Assembly: GCA_032871835.1 (NCBI GenBank)
Contig: CM065301.1
Span: 76,974,069 to 77,038,068 of the forward strand
DNA length: 64,000 nt
Direction: 5' to 3'
DNA from: Dipteronia dyeriana
Lineage: Eukaryota; Streptophyta; Magnoliopsida; Sapindales; Sapindaceae
Positions 22,688 to 34,734 of this stretch are shown one piece after another; within the stretch, counting starts at the first letter, position 1, and each line of letters starts with the position of its first letter. Position numbers and translations under genes: made by a program. Below the pieces are notes generated by a model. The model did not search any database. It worked only from the letters and a program-made list of their open reading frames with translations, and had not been told where the DNA came from.

Positions 22688-25600
22688 ATGGAGTCAAAGA
22701 AGGAAACATACAAGATTGAGAAATTCAATGGATTGAATTTTAGCTTTCGAAAGATACAGATGGAGGATCATCTATACTAGAAGGATTTACATTGACCGAT
22801 AAAAGAGAGACAAAAGGATGTGATTGATGATGATTGGGAAAAGAAACGGAAATCGAAGAACATGGATGATGATGTTTTTGAACTCTTTGACCGGAAATCA
22901 TTGAGAGCAATTCTTCTTAGTTTGTCGAAGCAGGTCACCTTCAATGTAAAGGATCAACAGACGGCCAAAGATCTAATGGATACCCTATCATACCTATTCG
23001 AACAGTCTTTTACAGTAAGGAAAGTTCATCTTGTCATGAAGATATCAACCTTGAAGATGACGGAGGGTCAGAACTTTAAAGATTTTCTGAATCAGTGCAA
23101 TGAAGTGAATGATGGGTTGTGTTCTTTATCTCCGGATTTTGACACGGATTTTATAACGGCATTTCTACTCAGCCAATTGCCAGAAAGTTAGAAGATGCCA
23201 AGCCAGTTGATTGCCAACTCATTCGGGAAAGAAAAATTGAATCTTCAGCAGGTTTTGAACATGATCATAACTGAAGAGATCAGGATACGTGAAAAGGGAT
23301 TAGAGGCATCTACATCTTCAACATTGAATTTGAAAGGCAGGGAGGGCATATACAAAAATCGAAACTCAAATCAACGGAGAATATCAAAGTCAAAAGGAAA
23401 GTCCAAATCTAAGAATCAGGCCCACTATTCAAAAACCGGCAACGAAGCAAAAAAGATGTAGAGTGCTGGAATTATGGTAAGAAATGTCACTTCTCGTATG
23501 AGTGTAGATCAGAAAAGAACGATAAGGGCAAGAGCAGTGCAAATTGTGTATCAGAGGAGTCAGATGACTGCCTTATCTGCTCGTTGGAAAGCAAGACGGA
23601 GTCTTTGGTCTTGGATTCGAGGGCATCTTTCCATGCCACACCTCACTGGGAGTTGCTCGAGAACTACGTCTTTAGAAAATTAGGTAAAGTGTATCTTGAT
23701 GAAGATCAAGCATGCGACATTATCGAGAAAAAATATATGAAGATTCAGCTACATGGCTCAGTTTGGTAGCTTGATAATGTGAGGCATATACCGGACTTGA
23801 GGAAGAATTTGATCTCTATTAGGCAACTGGTGTCAGATGGTTACTTGACAACTTTCACATGTGATAAGTGGAAGATTTTTAGAGGAGCTATGAAAATCAC
23901 CTGAGGAAGTAAGACTGGGTCACTTTGCACAACCACTGATGGTTTTGGTTCAGTTGTTATGGTGGAAAGTAAAGTTAATCCAAACTTGTGGCACAAGAGA
24001 TTTTGGCACACGAGTAGTCAAGAGCTGAAGTGTCTGCATTCAAAAAGAAAGTTGCCAATTTTAAAAAGTGTTGAGGTTGATTTCTGTGAGAGCTACATTA
24101 TAGGAAAACAGAAGCGAGTGAGTTTCAGGAGGACTAGAAGAGCATTGGTAAATGAGAAGCTAGAACTAGTGCACACCGATGTTTAGGGTCCAGCTTCAGT
24201 CTCGTCAACCGGGGTAAATAGTACTTTATCATTTTCATCGACAATCACTCCAGAAATGTATGGGTTTACTTCTTAAAATACAAGTCTGAGGTATTTAATG
24301 CTTTCAAGAGATGGAAAGTCAGGGTTAAAAATGAGACAGGGTTGAAGATTAAGAAGTTGTACTCAAACAATGGTAGAGAATGTGAAGACATTAAGTTCAA
24401 GAAGTTTTGCTACCAGAATGGGATAAAGCTTATTAGAACGGTTCCTGGAACCCCACAACAAAATAGTATAGCAAAACGAATGAATAGGGCATTGAGTGAG
24501 AGAGCTAGAACCATGAGGTTACATTTAAGGTTGCCAAAACAGTTCTGGGCAGAAGTAGTCAATACAGCAGCGTATTTGATCAATAGATGACCATCAAAGC
24601 CCTTGGACCTCATTATACTAGAAGAGATCTGGACTGGAAAAGAGGTAAAACTTTCTCATCTTAAAGTGTTTGGGTGTGTTTCTTATGTACATAGGTGATC
24701 ATGTGAGGAGTAAGCTAGACGCCAAGTCAGTGAAGTGCACTTTGGTAGGCTATGGAAATGATGAATTTGGTTACAAACTATAGGATGACCAAAACCGTAA
24801 GATGATCAGAAGTAGAGATGTAGTCTTCAATGAAAAGGTCATGTACAAATACTAGAACACACAAGTGTCTGAGCCGAAAAAGCCAGAGTATTTTAGGCTG
24901 AATGATATATCGGATAGAGAGATCCTGGAACATATTAAACATAATGATGAATAGCAAGGTATGCAGCCCCAAGTTCAATAACCTATCACACTTAGAGATA
25001 TTCCAACGACACAGAATCAAAGTACATTGAGAAGATCAACTCGAACTCCTATACCAAATAGGAAGTACTTGCAATACATGCTACTGGCAGATGTGGGAGA
25101 ACCTGAGTGCTATGCTGAGGCATGTCAGGGAGAAGGTGTGAGCAAGTGGGAGCTTGCAATGAAGGATGAGATGAAGCCATTGGTATCTAACCAAACTTAG
25201 AAGTTAACAAAGTTGCTTGAAGGCAAGAAATCCATACAAAAAAATGGGTGTTTTGGATCATAGAGAAACATGATGGTTCCAAGAGATATAAGGCACGGCT
25301 AGTAGTCAAAGGTTTCTAACAAATTGAAAGTATTGACTATTCTGAAATTTTTTCTCCTGATGTTAAACTAACTACGATCCAGTTACTGTTAAATATCATA
25401 TCAGTAAAAGGGTTATATCCGGAGTATTTAGATGTGAAGACTGCCTTTCTTTAAGGAGAGTTAGAGGAAGAGATATACATGAAGCAACCGGAGGGGTTTA
25501 TGTAAGTTGGCAAGGAAGAGTTGGTATGCAAGTTGACGAAGAGCTTGTATGGTTTAAAACAATCTCCTTGATAGTGGTACAAGAAGTTCGATGGGTTCAT

Positions 25601-26625
25601 GCAAGAAATAGGCTACCTGAGATGCAATGCTGACAACTGCTTCTGTTTCAACAAGTTTAAGTCTAGTTTCATAATATTGCTACTTTATGTTTATGACATG
25701 TTAGTAGCTGGTGCAGATTTAAAAGAGATTAACAATTTGAAAAAGCAACTTTCAAGTGAGTTCAAGATAAAAGATTTGGGTCTAGCAAGGCAAATCCTTG
25801 GAATGAGGATTATCATAGACGATTAGGAAGGTACATTGAAGCTTTCACAAGGTGTTACAGAGATTATGCATGGGAGATGCGAAACCGGTGATAACATCTT
25901 TAGCTAGTAGTTTTAGGTTGTCCAACGATCAGAGTCCGTAGACTGAAGATGAGAAAGACTTTATGGCTAGAGTTCCTTACGCTTCAGCCATTGGAAGTCT
26001 AATGCATGCCATAACTTGCACAAGACCAGACATTTTCCAAGCAGTGGGAGTTGTGAGCCGATACATGTCCAATCCAGACAAGCCTCACTGGGAGGCTGTG
26101 AAATGGATCCTAAGATACCCGCGGGATACAATAGAGAGATGTATAACTTTCAGAAAAGATGAACTCAAGTTAGCAGGTTATATGGATTCAGATTTTACCG
26201 GAGAGGTGGATCATAGAAGAAGTACCACTAGATATGTGTTCATGATGGCTAGTACCATGATCAGTTGGGTGTCGTAGTTGTAGAAGATAATGACAATCTA
26301 TACAACTGAAGTAGAGTATATGGATGTGGCTGAAGCAAGTAAGGAGCTGATATGGTTATAAGGGTTGTTAGCCGAGTTGGGATTCGATTAGGTGATGAAT
26401 GTGTTGCATAGTGACAGTCAAAGTGCAATACACTTGGCCAAGAATTCGGCATTCCATTCTAGGACCAAGCATATATACCTACGTTACCACTTTACTCGAT
26501 CGTTAATCGAGGAAGGAGTGTTGGCGTTAGTGAAGATTACAGGAACTAAGAATCTAGCTAACATTTTAACCAAACCAGCCACTATTGAAAAACTGGAGTT
26601 GTACGCAATTTTAATGGGTCTTTAA
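22688..26625 (+). pseudogene. copia-1 gag-pol
   Basis: A Tnt1-like polyprotein broken into many frames. Gag starts at 22,688 (MESKKETYKIEKFNGLNF) and includes the UBN2-type segment KVHLVMKISTLKMTEGQNFK. A degenerate CCHC knuckle lies near 23,460, protease at LVLDSRASFHATPH (family DSGAS, here DSRAS), GAG-pre-integrase at LWHKRFWHTSSQELKCLHSK, integrase core with PQQNSIAKRMNR (24,342-24,590), RT with KTAFL and LLYVYDMLVAG (family YVDD, here YVYD), and RNase H with SDFTGEVDHRRST and SQSAIHLAKN to a stop at 26,623. Altered catalytic motifs and many stops show that it is dead. Confidence 0.9.
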
Positions 26626-26724
26626 GAGTGAAGACATGAGGAATGAGCACACCGTTATTTATCCACTAAGTCAACAAGGAAGGATGAAGGACGTCTATTG
26701 AGTTTCAATCTTCAAGTGGGAGAT

Positions 26725-27324
26725 TGTTAGGATATATGAAGCTAGACACTAGCAGAAAAATGAGTTCTAGTAGGTGGTACGGTGGAGACCATAGCATAGA
26801 AAGGAGTTCGAACCGTGGCACACACAATGGTGGTGTCCAGGCGTGACAAGTTATGCCGATCGCGGTGCGAACATAGTGCACACATCGCGGCCTATGGAGC
26901 GATGTTCTCCAGTATTGTGAAGCGTTGAGGATCGCGACACAGACACATGCCTACACAACTGTCCAGACAGCGGTAGTAGCGGATTTTGTGAGAAATAGGA
27001 AATCCTGTGTAGATAAGTAATTGGAAAAGGAAATAGATTCCAATTGGGATTTGGCTAACCCTAGTGCTCCCATATAAATACTACCATTATGTGTACTCTA
27101 AAAAAATGTGTAATGTGTGAGAAAAATTGCTAGAGATAGAGCAATTATAGAGAGACTGAGAGATTGTAATCAACTTTAAAATAGTGGATTGAGTGTGGTG
27201 CGCTCCGTGGACGTAGGTAAATTGCTGAACCACGTAAAATCTTTGGTGTCTTCTTTCTTCTTATTACTTTCTATTGTTTGTGTTTGTGATTGGATTTGTG
27301 TGTGTGTGATTTTTCTCAATAACA
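26725..27324 (+). repeat. copia-1 3' LTR
   Basis: 600 bases, TGTTAGGATATATGAAG...CTCAATAACA, followed by the AATAA target copy. It aligns with the 5' LTR except for the duplication noted there. Confidence 0.93.
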
Positions 27325-27429
27325 AATAATGACCAGAAAAGAGCAAGGATTGATTTAGTAGCAGCAACTGTACAAGTTAGTGATAGGAGTTAAGTTAGCT
27401 TACCAACCAAACATTTAATTGAAGTAGAC

Positions 27430-27545
27430 ATAAGACAAAGCCAAAGAGAACATTGAGCCCAAAAAAGGCGAAGTCTTCAGAGAACATAAAAAACTAACAA
27501 AATAAATACGATGTCTTTCAGCAAGACAATGTTTTCTCTCTAAAG
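27430..27545 (+). pseudogene. ALY: ALY exon segment G
   Basis: It encodes a basic stretch, KPKRTLSPKKAKSSENIKN, then a stop, then QDNVFSLK to the donor CTAAAG|GTAAAG. It corresponds to the Lys-rich part directly before the DIRP domain. The 5' limit is uncertain; the stop lies near 27,496. Confidence 0.6.
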
Positions 27546-27645
27546 GTAAAGTTTTTGTTTTCCTTCATATACTTGAGCCAACTCATTTTCCTGTTTTCTT
27601 TTTTAACTTGATGTTTATTTATCTATCTATTTATTGACTTTAAAG

Positions 27646-27824
27646 GAAAAGCTTTCTTATTGCCTATCATCTGATTTAGTTCGTAAAGGGTGCACTTGGG
27701 AGTGGTTCTATGGTGCAATTGATTGCCCTTGGTTTGCTAATAAGGAGTTTGTGGGATATTTACAACATGTTGGACTTGGGCACATTCCAAGGCTTACTTG
27801 TGTTGAATGGGGTGTCATAAGGAG
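27646..27824 (+). pseudogene. ALY: ALY exon segment H: DIRP domain, first part
   Basis: An open frame with [40 protein letters not shown] and [20 protein letters not shown]. This is the DIRP domain, the signature of LIN-9/ALY proteins. It is the strongest single piece of evidence for the gene's identity. It ends at a GT donor (AGGAG|GTATCA). Confidence 0.9.
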
Positions 27825-27929
27825 GTATCATTTTCTAATGCTCTATAATAAGTAGTGGACATTAAGTGTTAATTTTATTGGATATTATGAGATACAAATA
27901 ACTTACATTGCAACAGTGGGTTGATACAG

Positions 27930-28215
27930 TTCTCTTGGCAAACCACGGAGGCATTTTGAGCGATTTTTACAGGATGAAAGGGAGAAACTTAATCGATATC
28001 GGGAATCTATGAGAAAACATTATGCTGAACTTCGAACTGGTATTGGAAAAGGACTTCGAAGAGATCTACCACGTCCTTTATCATTTGGACAGAGTTCGAT
28101 TACTATTCATCCCAAAACAAGGGAATTACATGATGGGAGTGTACCCCACTGTTGATCATGACAAGTGCAGAGTTCAGTTTGACCGTCCTGAGATCGGAGT
28201 TGAACTTGTGACGAT
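27930..28215 (+). pseudogene. ALY: ALY exon segment I: DIRP domain, second part
   Basis: After TGATACAG the frame encodes [37 protein letters not shown] and [13 protein letters not shown] frameshift near 28,140 moves the rest ([20 protein letters not shown]) to another frame. All of it is family-typical. The exon probably ends just after 28,210. Confidence 0.85.
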
Positions 28216-28441
28216 ACTTGCGTTTTCAGTTAATTTTGTTTCTATTCCTCTCATTTATGGAAATGGCATATGTATATATATATAGTAACTTTCTAATGTG
28301 TGATCTCAGATGAAATTTTCGTGTGGTTCTATCGATTCCCACAAGTTCGAATCAGTGTTATTTTTGTTCACTTATTCCAACCGGTTAGAATTAGGGAAAC
28401 CGTATAAATTTTTGTTTCACCGAGATCCTGCACTTAATAAT
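28216..28441 (+). other. ALY intron remnant left of gypsy-2
   Basis: Non-coding. The last five bases, ATAAT (28,437-28,441), are the left target-site copy of gypsy-2. Confidence 0.5.
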
Positions 28442-28914
28442 TGATGTAGCAACAGCTATGGCAACAGAATATTTGGAGGGAATGGATCGTAACAAGGTTG
28501 GAAGGTTGTCCATGAAGTGGCCAAATGTTGAGCTGGCTGAATGATGTGTGTTTGTGGCTTCGCGAGGTGGCAAGACTTGCGTGAGCTGGCATGAATTTTA
28601 TTTAGTACAGGTTAGAGAGTCTTGGAGTTTCGTTGAATAAATAATTCTTGTTTAGATAGAGTTCAACTTGGTTTAGAGTTGTTAGCTTTCAGAATGAGCT
28701 ATCTTGCTCTATTTATTTTACATTGTAACCATTTGGAGGACGGTAAATATGAAATAAAATTTAGAGATCAATTTCTCTAACTCTCTAGTTATGTTATTTT
28801 GTTTAGAATGGTGTGATTGAAGCCTGACAACAATAGTTCATGCACGAATTTATTTGTTATCAGTAGGTTGCTCGAATCAGTGAGTGTGTGTTTCGTGTTG
28901 GAGCTTTCACTACA
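28442..28914 (+). repeat. gypsy-2 5' LTR
   Basis: Starts TGATGTAGCAACAGC and aligns throughout with 33,281-33,781. The last few bases before the primer-binding site have diverged, so the end is uncertain by about 6 bases. Confidence 0.88.
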
Positions 28915-28957
28915 CTTGCTTAGTATCAGAGCTAGGTTAGCTCGGGATGCCATTAAC

Positions 28958-30268
28958 ATGTCACCGAAGAGACGTCAACCAAACCGGGTCCTTGTAGAAG
29001 AAGCCATTGACCGTGACCGTATGTCACAATTGGAGCAGCATGTATAATTAATCGAGAAACTTACAACGTTAATCGCCAACTAAAACCCCTTCCAAGCTCA
29101 GAAGCCTCACACGGGATGAGACGAGGAGGAAATTGACGATGAGAGTGACGAGGAAGAAGAGATTCCGCAGCGACGTCGACAGACACAAGAATGTGAATAT
29201 AGCCAACGGTGGGAGTCAAGTATGCAGACAGAAGTCCCAGGCATGGAGTTCACTTGGAACTTGCATAAGATGCAATTGGTTGTACACATGAAGTCATCAG
29301 TCTTTTCTCTCAGTGGATAACACACACGTAGAAGTTTTTTTTTTTTTTTTGTGAACATGTGCAATAGGCAAGCAAGTGTGCGTGAGAGAGAAAATTGCAA
29401 GTGTGTGCGTGTAACATACAAGGGCTTGCTCTATTGTGTTCAAGTGCAAGGGTTACACACTAAACAAAGGAGAAAGAGTTTCTCCAAGTCATTTATCTAC
29501 ATCCTTCGTTCAAGTTCCTGAGACCGTGACACGTTCATATGCAGTTACTAGTTCTGGGAGATATTGAGGAAGATTGAGTGGTTGACAGGAGCTTATCGTA
29601 AAGTGAAGGAGTCTCCAAACGTTGGTAAGATTTTCTTCTTCTGATTATATCGATTTCAATTTCCTGTGTTTACATATTGTATGTATTAGTTTCAAAAAAT
29701 AATTACGATCCCAAGTTCACTGGTCCCAAATATAGATTATGATCTGTATTAAAAAATTTAAAACCTAGTTCTGCTGCGTAATCGGTGAACAGGGTTCTAA
29801 CAAAGACTAGTTGGTCTCCAGATATTACGGAAGACTATGCCCATAAATCTTAGATGTGGTGAACCTTTTTGATCCGGTTACGATTTCAGAGGCACATCAA
29901 AAAGCATTACAAGTTGAGAAAACCATGACAACAGCGGGGGCATACCACGTTTGAACCCCAACATAAACCAGCAGCTTAGAACAACAACAATCAGTCTACA
30001 TTGTTTTAGCTATGGCGAGGTTGACCACCGACAGTCAGAATGTAGAAGGTTAGGAAAGAAGGCCTTGTTCACGAAAGACAGCGAATATGTGGATGCAGAG
30101 ATTGAGGAGGCACCACCGTTTGACAAAGATAATACCGTCAAAGAAGATATGGTAAAGGGTGACTCGGGTACCTTGTTGGTGATACGACGTACATTCCTGA
30201 CTCCATGAGTAGACGAAGGCGATTGGCTCCGAAACAATGTGTTCCAAGCAACTTGTACTATCCTAGGT
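28958..30268 (+). pseudogene. gag: gypsy-2 gag, interrupted
   Basis: The N-terminus (MSPKRRQPNRVLVEEAIDRD) and an acidic stretch (EEIDDESDEEEEIPQRRRQ) are followed at about 29,265-29,700 by sequence that does not look like gag. A C-terminal part with a zinc-knuckle relic (CFSYGEVDHRQSEC, 29,951-30,208) follows. The central gag domain seems to be missing or replaced. Confidence 0.65.
29265..29700. other. non-gag segment inside gypsy-2
   Basis: Contains a T-run (29,335-29,351), a GTGTG-rich part and no coding resemblance to gag. It may be the remains of another insertion that replaced the middle of gag. No inverted repeats or duplicated flanks could be recognised. Confidence 0.35.
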
Positions 30269-33200
30269 AAGGTATGCAGGTATATCATTAATGAAGGGAG
30301 TTACGAAAATATTGTGTCGGCTGAAACGGTACAGAAGTTAGGACTGAAAATAGAGAAGCATCTAAAATCGTATTGATTAGTATGGCTTCAGAAAAGGGGT
30401 GAAGTAATAGTGAGGCAACGGTCACTCGTTTCTTTTTCAATGGGTGCAATTTACAGTGACCAAGCATGGTACGACGTTGCCCACATGGATGCCTGTTACT
30501 TGTAACTCGGAAGACCGTTGCAGTATGATCAAAAGGTGTAAAATGATGGTTTTAAAAATACCTACACTTTCCTTTTAAAAATTGGAAGATGTTGTAGTAG
30601 TTTTCGTACTGCTGAATAAAGAAGTAACAACCAAGATCAATGTCCCTCAAGCCACTGCCCCTTTACTAGCTGAATTTTTAGATGTGTTCACTGAAGAACT
30701 ACCTGATGGACTTCCACCACTACGAGACATTCAACACCAGATCGACTAAGAACTGGGGTCGATGCTTCCTAACCGACCACACTACCGAATGAGTCTTAGT
30801 GAACATGAGGAACTTTGAAGACAGGTTGAAGAGTTTCTCGCCAAAGGCTACATTCGAGAAAGCCTCAGCCTGTGTGCAGTACTGGCTCTCTTATATCTAA
30901 AAAAAGATGGGTGCTAGAGAATGTGTGTGGACAGTCGTGCAATCAATAAAATCACAGTGAGATACAGGTTTCCGATTCCGTGACTGGATGACCTAATGGA
31001 ACAATTAAGTGGGGTAAGGGTGTCTAATAAGTTAGACTTGAAAAGTGGATATCATTTTATACCCGGCCTGGTGACGAGTGGAAAGCCGCGTTCAAAACGC
31101 GAAAGGGATTGTACTAATGGTTTGTCATGCCTTTCGGCCTATCAAATGCACCAAGTACATTTATACGAGTAATGAACCAAGATTTATGGCCATTCATCAA
31201 AAAATTCATCATCGTATATTTTAACGATATCTTGATTTACAGTCCATACCATGAAATCCACCTAAAGCACATATGTGAGGTATTGAGTGTACTTCGCGTA
31301 GAGAAACTAGTAGCAGCAGTTCAAAATTGTGTCTTCATGATAGTAGAAGTGTTATTTTTGGGGTATAAGATTTTTGGGAAAGGTTTACAAGTAGACGAGT
31401 CAAAAATTGAAGCCGTCAAACAATGGCCTCACCTAAAAAGTATCACGAAGGTACAAAGCTTCCACGGACTAGCAGCCTTTTATCAGTGTTTTGCCTCCCA
31501 TTTCTGCAGTATCATGGCACCAATCATTGACTGTATGAAGGGAGAGAAATTCAAGTGGACTCACAAAGTTGAGGAAACATTCTGCCTCATCAAGGAATGG
31601 TTGACCAAAACCCCTATATTGGTCCTACCAGATTTTTCATAGCCTTTCGAGCTCCACAGTGACACCTCTGAGGTAGGCATTTGAGCCGTGTTGAGCCAAC
31701 AAGCAAACCGGTGGCCCTTTTCAGTGAGAAGCTCGTAGGGGCACTAGCACGGTACAACACCTATGACATCGAATTTTATGTTGTGGTTCAAGCCATAAAG
31801 CAATGGAGGCACTACCTTTTCCATCGAGAATTCATCCTCTATACCAATCATGAAGCCTTGAAGCACCTCTACGGTCAAGACAAGATTTCAGCCAGACATG
31901 CACCTTGGTTAGCTTATCTACAACATTTCACTTTTGTCTTGAAACATAAGGCGGGTACCTCTAATAGAGTTGCAGATGCTTTGAGTCATCAAAGCAACCT
32001 ATTGTCATCAATGTCATTGACTGCACCTGGATTTGATTCATTTCCAGAGTTGCTTGATACCGACCCTTACTCCTCTACCATTATGACTACCTTATGATCG
32101 GGGGAAAAAATAGAATTTCTGTTATTTGATTGGTTCTTGTTTCGGGGAAATCAACTGTGTGTACGTAACTGCAGCTTACGCCTACATATCATTAAAGAAC
32201 TTCATGGAGAGGGTCACTTGGGTAGGGATCTACCCTACAATTGATTAAGTCAAGTTACTTTTGGCCGACCATTCGAAAGAAAGTGGAACGTTACGTGGAG
32301 CGTTGCCGAATATGCCAAGTATCCAAAGGAAAAATGACTAATGATGGCTTGTATATGTCGCTGCCTATACCGACGCAACCTTGGTCAGAATTGAGTATGG
32401 AATTTGTTCTCGAATTACCAAGGACTCAACGAGAGTTTGATTCGATTTATGTAGTCGTTGACAGGTTCTCAAAGATGGTCAACTTTATTCCGTGCAAGAA
32501 AACCACTGACGCGGTAAATATTGCTCAATTTATTTTCATGAAATCTATCGTTTGCATGGGCTTCTCAACTCCATTGTTTCAGATCGAGACACTCGGTTCC
32601 TTAGCAATTTTTGGTGCAGCATCTAGAAGCTGGTAAACACAAAACTAGATTTTAGCAGTGCCTATCACCAACTGACGAATGGTCAGACCGAAGTTCTGAA
32701 CCGGTCTATTGGGAATTTGTTACAGTGTTTAGTATGAGAGAACATACGAACATGCGATCAGAAGCTTAGCCAAGCTGAGTTTGCATACAACCACGCGGTT
32801 AATCGAAGCACGGGGTTTAGTCTGTTTCAAGTAGTGTATTCAATGGTTCCGCAGGGTCCCCTTAATTTGCTACTTCTACCTAACTTGACCAGAATCTATG
32901 GGAAAGAGTGAAATTTTGTACAACAGCTGCAAAAAACCCATAACAAGTACAAGACAATCTACTAAAGGCCACAACAAAGTACAAATCGAATGCCGACAAA
33001 AAACGGTGCCTTTTGGAATTTGAGGTGGGAGACAATGTGTGGGCGGTTCTCACTAAGGGTCGATTTCTTGTTGGGAATATAACAAGCTCGCCGCTAGGAA
33101 AATTGGTCCACTTTAAGTACTCGAGAAGATCAATCCGAATGCGTACCGACTGAGGCTTCCTAGCCACTTCTGTAAAACTGATGTGTTTAATGTGAAACAT

Positions 33201-33392
33201 TTGTTACCCTTCCATGATGACTCCTTTGAGGAAGATATAGCTACTACGTCGAGGTCGACGTTTTTCTACCCGAGAGGGACTGATGTAGCAGCAGCTACGA
33301 CAACAGAATATTTTGATGGAATGGATCGCAACAAGGCTAGAAAGCTGGTGCAACAAGGCGGGAAGGTCGTCCATGAAGTGGCCAAGTGTTGA
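30269..33392 (+). pseudogene. pol: gypsy-2 pol (protease, RT, RNase H, integrase)
   Basis: Protease relic near 30,280-30,360 (NEGSYENIVSAETVQKLGL). RT with YIRESLSLCAV, MPFGLSNAPSTF and VYFNDILIYS, where the family YxDD is changed to YFND (31,127-31,642). RNase H at 31,681-32,097 with FSEKLVGALARYNTYDIEFY and TNHEALKHLYGQ. Integrase zinc region and core at 32,241-32,636 with CRICQVSKGK and SMEFVLELPRT. The last frame (33,183-33,392) starts before the 3' LTR, crosses its boundary at 33,281 and stops 110 bases inside it. Several stops and frameshifts. Confidence 0.88.
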
Positions 33393-33781
33393 GTTGGCCG
33401 AATGATGTGCAAGCGTGGCTTCGCGAGGTGGCAAGACTTGCATGAGCTGGCATGAATTTTATTTAGTACAGGTTAAAGAGTCTTGGAGCTTCGTTGAATA
33501 AATAATTCTTGTTTAGATAGAGTTTAACTTGGTTTAGAGTTGTTAGCTTTCAGAATTAGCTTTCTTGCTCTATTTATCTTACATTGTAACCATTGAGAGG
33601 ACGGTGAATATGAAAAATAAAAAATTAGAGATCATTTTCTCTAACTTTCCAATTATGTCATTTTGTTTAGAATAGTGTAATTAAAGCCCGACAACAATAG
33701 TTCATGCACGAATTTATTTGTTATCAGTAGGTTGCTCGATTCAGTGAGTGTGTGTTTTGTGTTGGAGCTTTCTATACGCCA
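33281..33781 (+). repeat. gypsy-2 3' LTR
   Basis: 501 bases, TGATGTAGCAGCAGC...TATACGCCA, followed by ATAAT. Confidence 0.9.
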
Positions 33782-33787
33782 ATAATT

Positions 33788-33788
<1 letters not shown>

Positions 33789-33840
<52 letters not shown>

Positions 33841-33855
33841 TTTTTTTTTTTTTTC
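33789..33855. repeat. compound (AT)n, (GT)n and (T)n microsatellite
   Basis: AT repeats run into GT repeats and then a T-run directly after the gypsy-2 target site. Confidence 0.95.
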
Positions 33856-34307
33856 TTCTCATATCTCATCATCTCATAGGATCATTGCAGAGAGATAATT
33901 GCCTGTTATGTTTGTTGTTAAGTGGATATGAATTATTTGTTGGTCATATTTAATATCTTTCAAATTTGAGATTGAATTGTATCTTTTTAAAACACGTTTT
34001 TAGTTGGTTGAAGAATAATATAAATTATTAATGATGGGCAGTCCCAGTCAATTCTATTTCACTACTGTGTCAGGATATCGGCCTTCTCTAACACACAGAT
34101 AATATGACATTTACTTTAGTTACTAAACTTTCATAAATTGGGTCCTAAGTAATTTTCATTCAAAAAGTTGGTGTACAACTCCGCAGTTTGGGTGCCTAGA
34201 TATTTTGCCACGTGTGTTTTCTTGCTGGTTGTAGTGATTATTCTTTTAGTTTATTTTATTTTTAAAAATTATTATGAGGGTAATGACATGAGAAAATCCT
34301 TTCCACG
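33856..34307 (+). other. ALY intron remnant
   Basis: AT-rich, with no coding match, between gypsy-2 and ALY exon segment J. Confidence 0.5.
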
Positions 34308-34361
34308 GGACATTGATTGCATGCCTGCAAATCCATTGGATAATGTGACAGAAGCTTTCAG
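34308..34361 (+). pseudogene. ALY: ALY exon segment J
   Basis: It encodes RDIDCMPANPLDNVTEAF and reaches a donor (TTTCAG|GTGACA). ALY proteins have 'DIDCMPLNPLENMPE'-type sequence directly after the DIRP region, so this is the next exon. The acceptor was not resolved. Confidence 0.78.
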
Positions 34362-34729
34362 GTGACATACCATTGCTCCTGATAAGCTACCTACAATACC
34401 TAAATAGCCACAAACGAATGAGTTCACTTTTGCTCACCTCCTCCTGTATAGATGACATGTGTTTAGGAAGGGTTAAATTTATCTTAAAAGATGACAATGT
34501 TTGGATAAATTTATCCCTTCCATGAACACATATCACTCATGCAGGAGCTCAAGGTGGGTGAGAGAAAAACTGGACTCTGAATGAATGGACAATCTAATTT
34601 TGGTGGACCTGTGATTATAGCTTCAAGTGGGCATCTGGAGAAAGCGCTCACTCCGAGTCTCCGATGAATAATTCAACAAAACAGGTAAAGGTAAAACTTA
34701 AATATTAATTCACTTTCCTAAATCCCAGA
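34362..34729 (+). other. unassigned stretch before copia-2
   Basis: Contains two imperfect inverted copies of a GACATGTGTTTAGGAAGGG-like segment (about 34,453-34,475, and 34,503-34,528 on the other strand), which could form a hairpin around 34,450-34,530. No exon recognised. Confidence 0.4.
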
Positions 34730-34734
34730 AGTCT

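Larger units (their letters stand above)
21938..27324 (+). mobile_element. copia-1: Ty1/copia LTR retrotransposon (Tnt1-like)
   Basis: LTRs 21,938-22,602 and 26,725-27,324, with AATAA on both sides (21,933-21,937 and 27,325-27,329). The 5' LTR start is mutated (TTTTCGGATATG where the 3' LTR has TGTTAGGATATA). There is a primer-binding site TGGTATTAAAGC at 22,605 and a purine tract AAGTGGGAGA before the 3' LTR. Gag, protease, integrase, RT and RNase H appear in the copia order (integrase before RT). Confidence 0.92.
28442..33781 (+). mobile_element. gypsy-2: Ty3/gypsy LTR retrotransposon
   Basis: LTRs 28,442-about 28,914 and 33,281-33,781, both starting TGATGTAGCA. ATAAT flanks both sides (28,437-28,441 and 33,782-33,786). 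A tRNA-Met-type primer-binding site, mutated to TAGTATCAGAGC, lies at 28,921. Order: gag, protease, RT, RNase H, integrase. It is related to gypsy-1 but a different family; both LTRs begin TGATGTAG and pol enters the 3' LTR in both. Confidence 0.93.
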
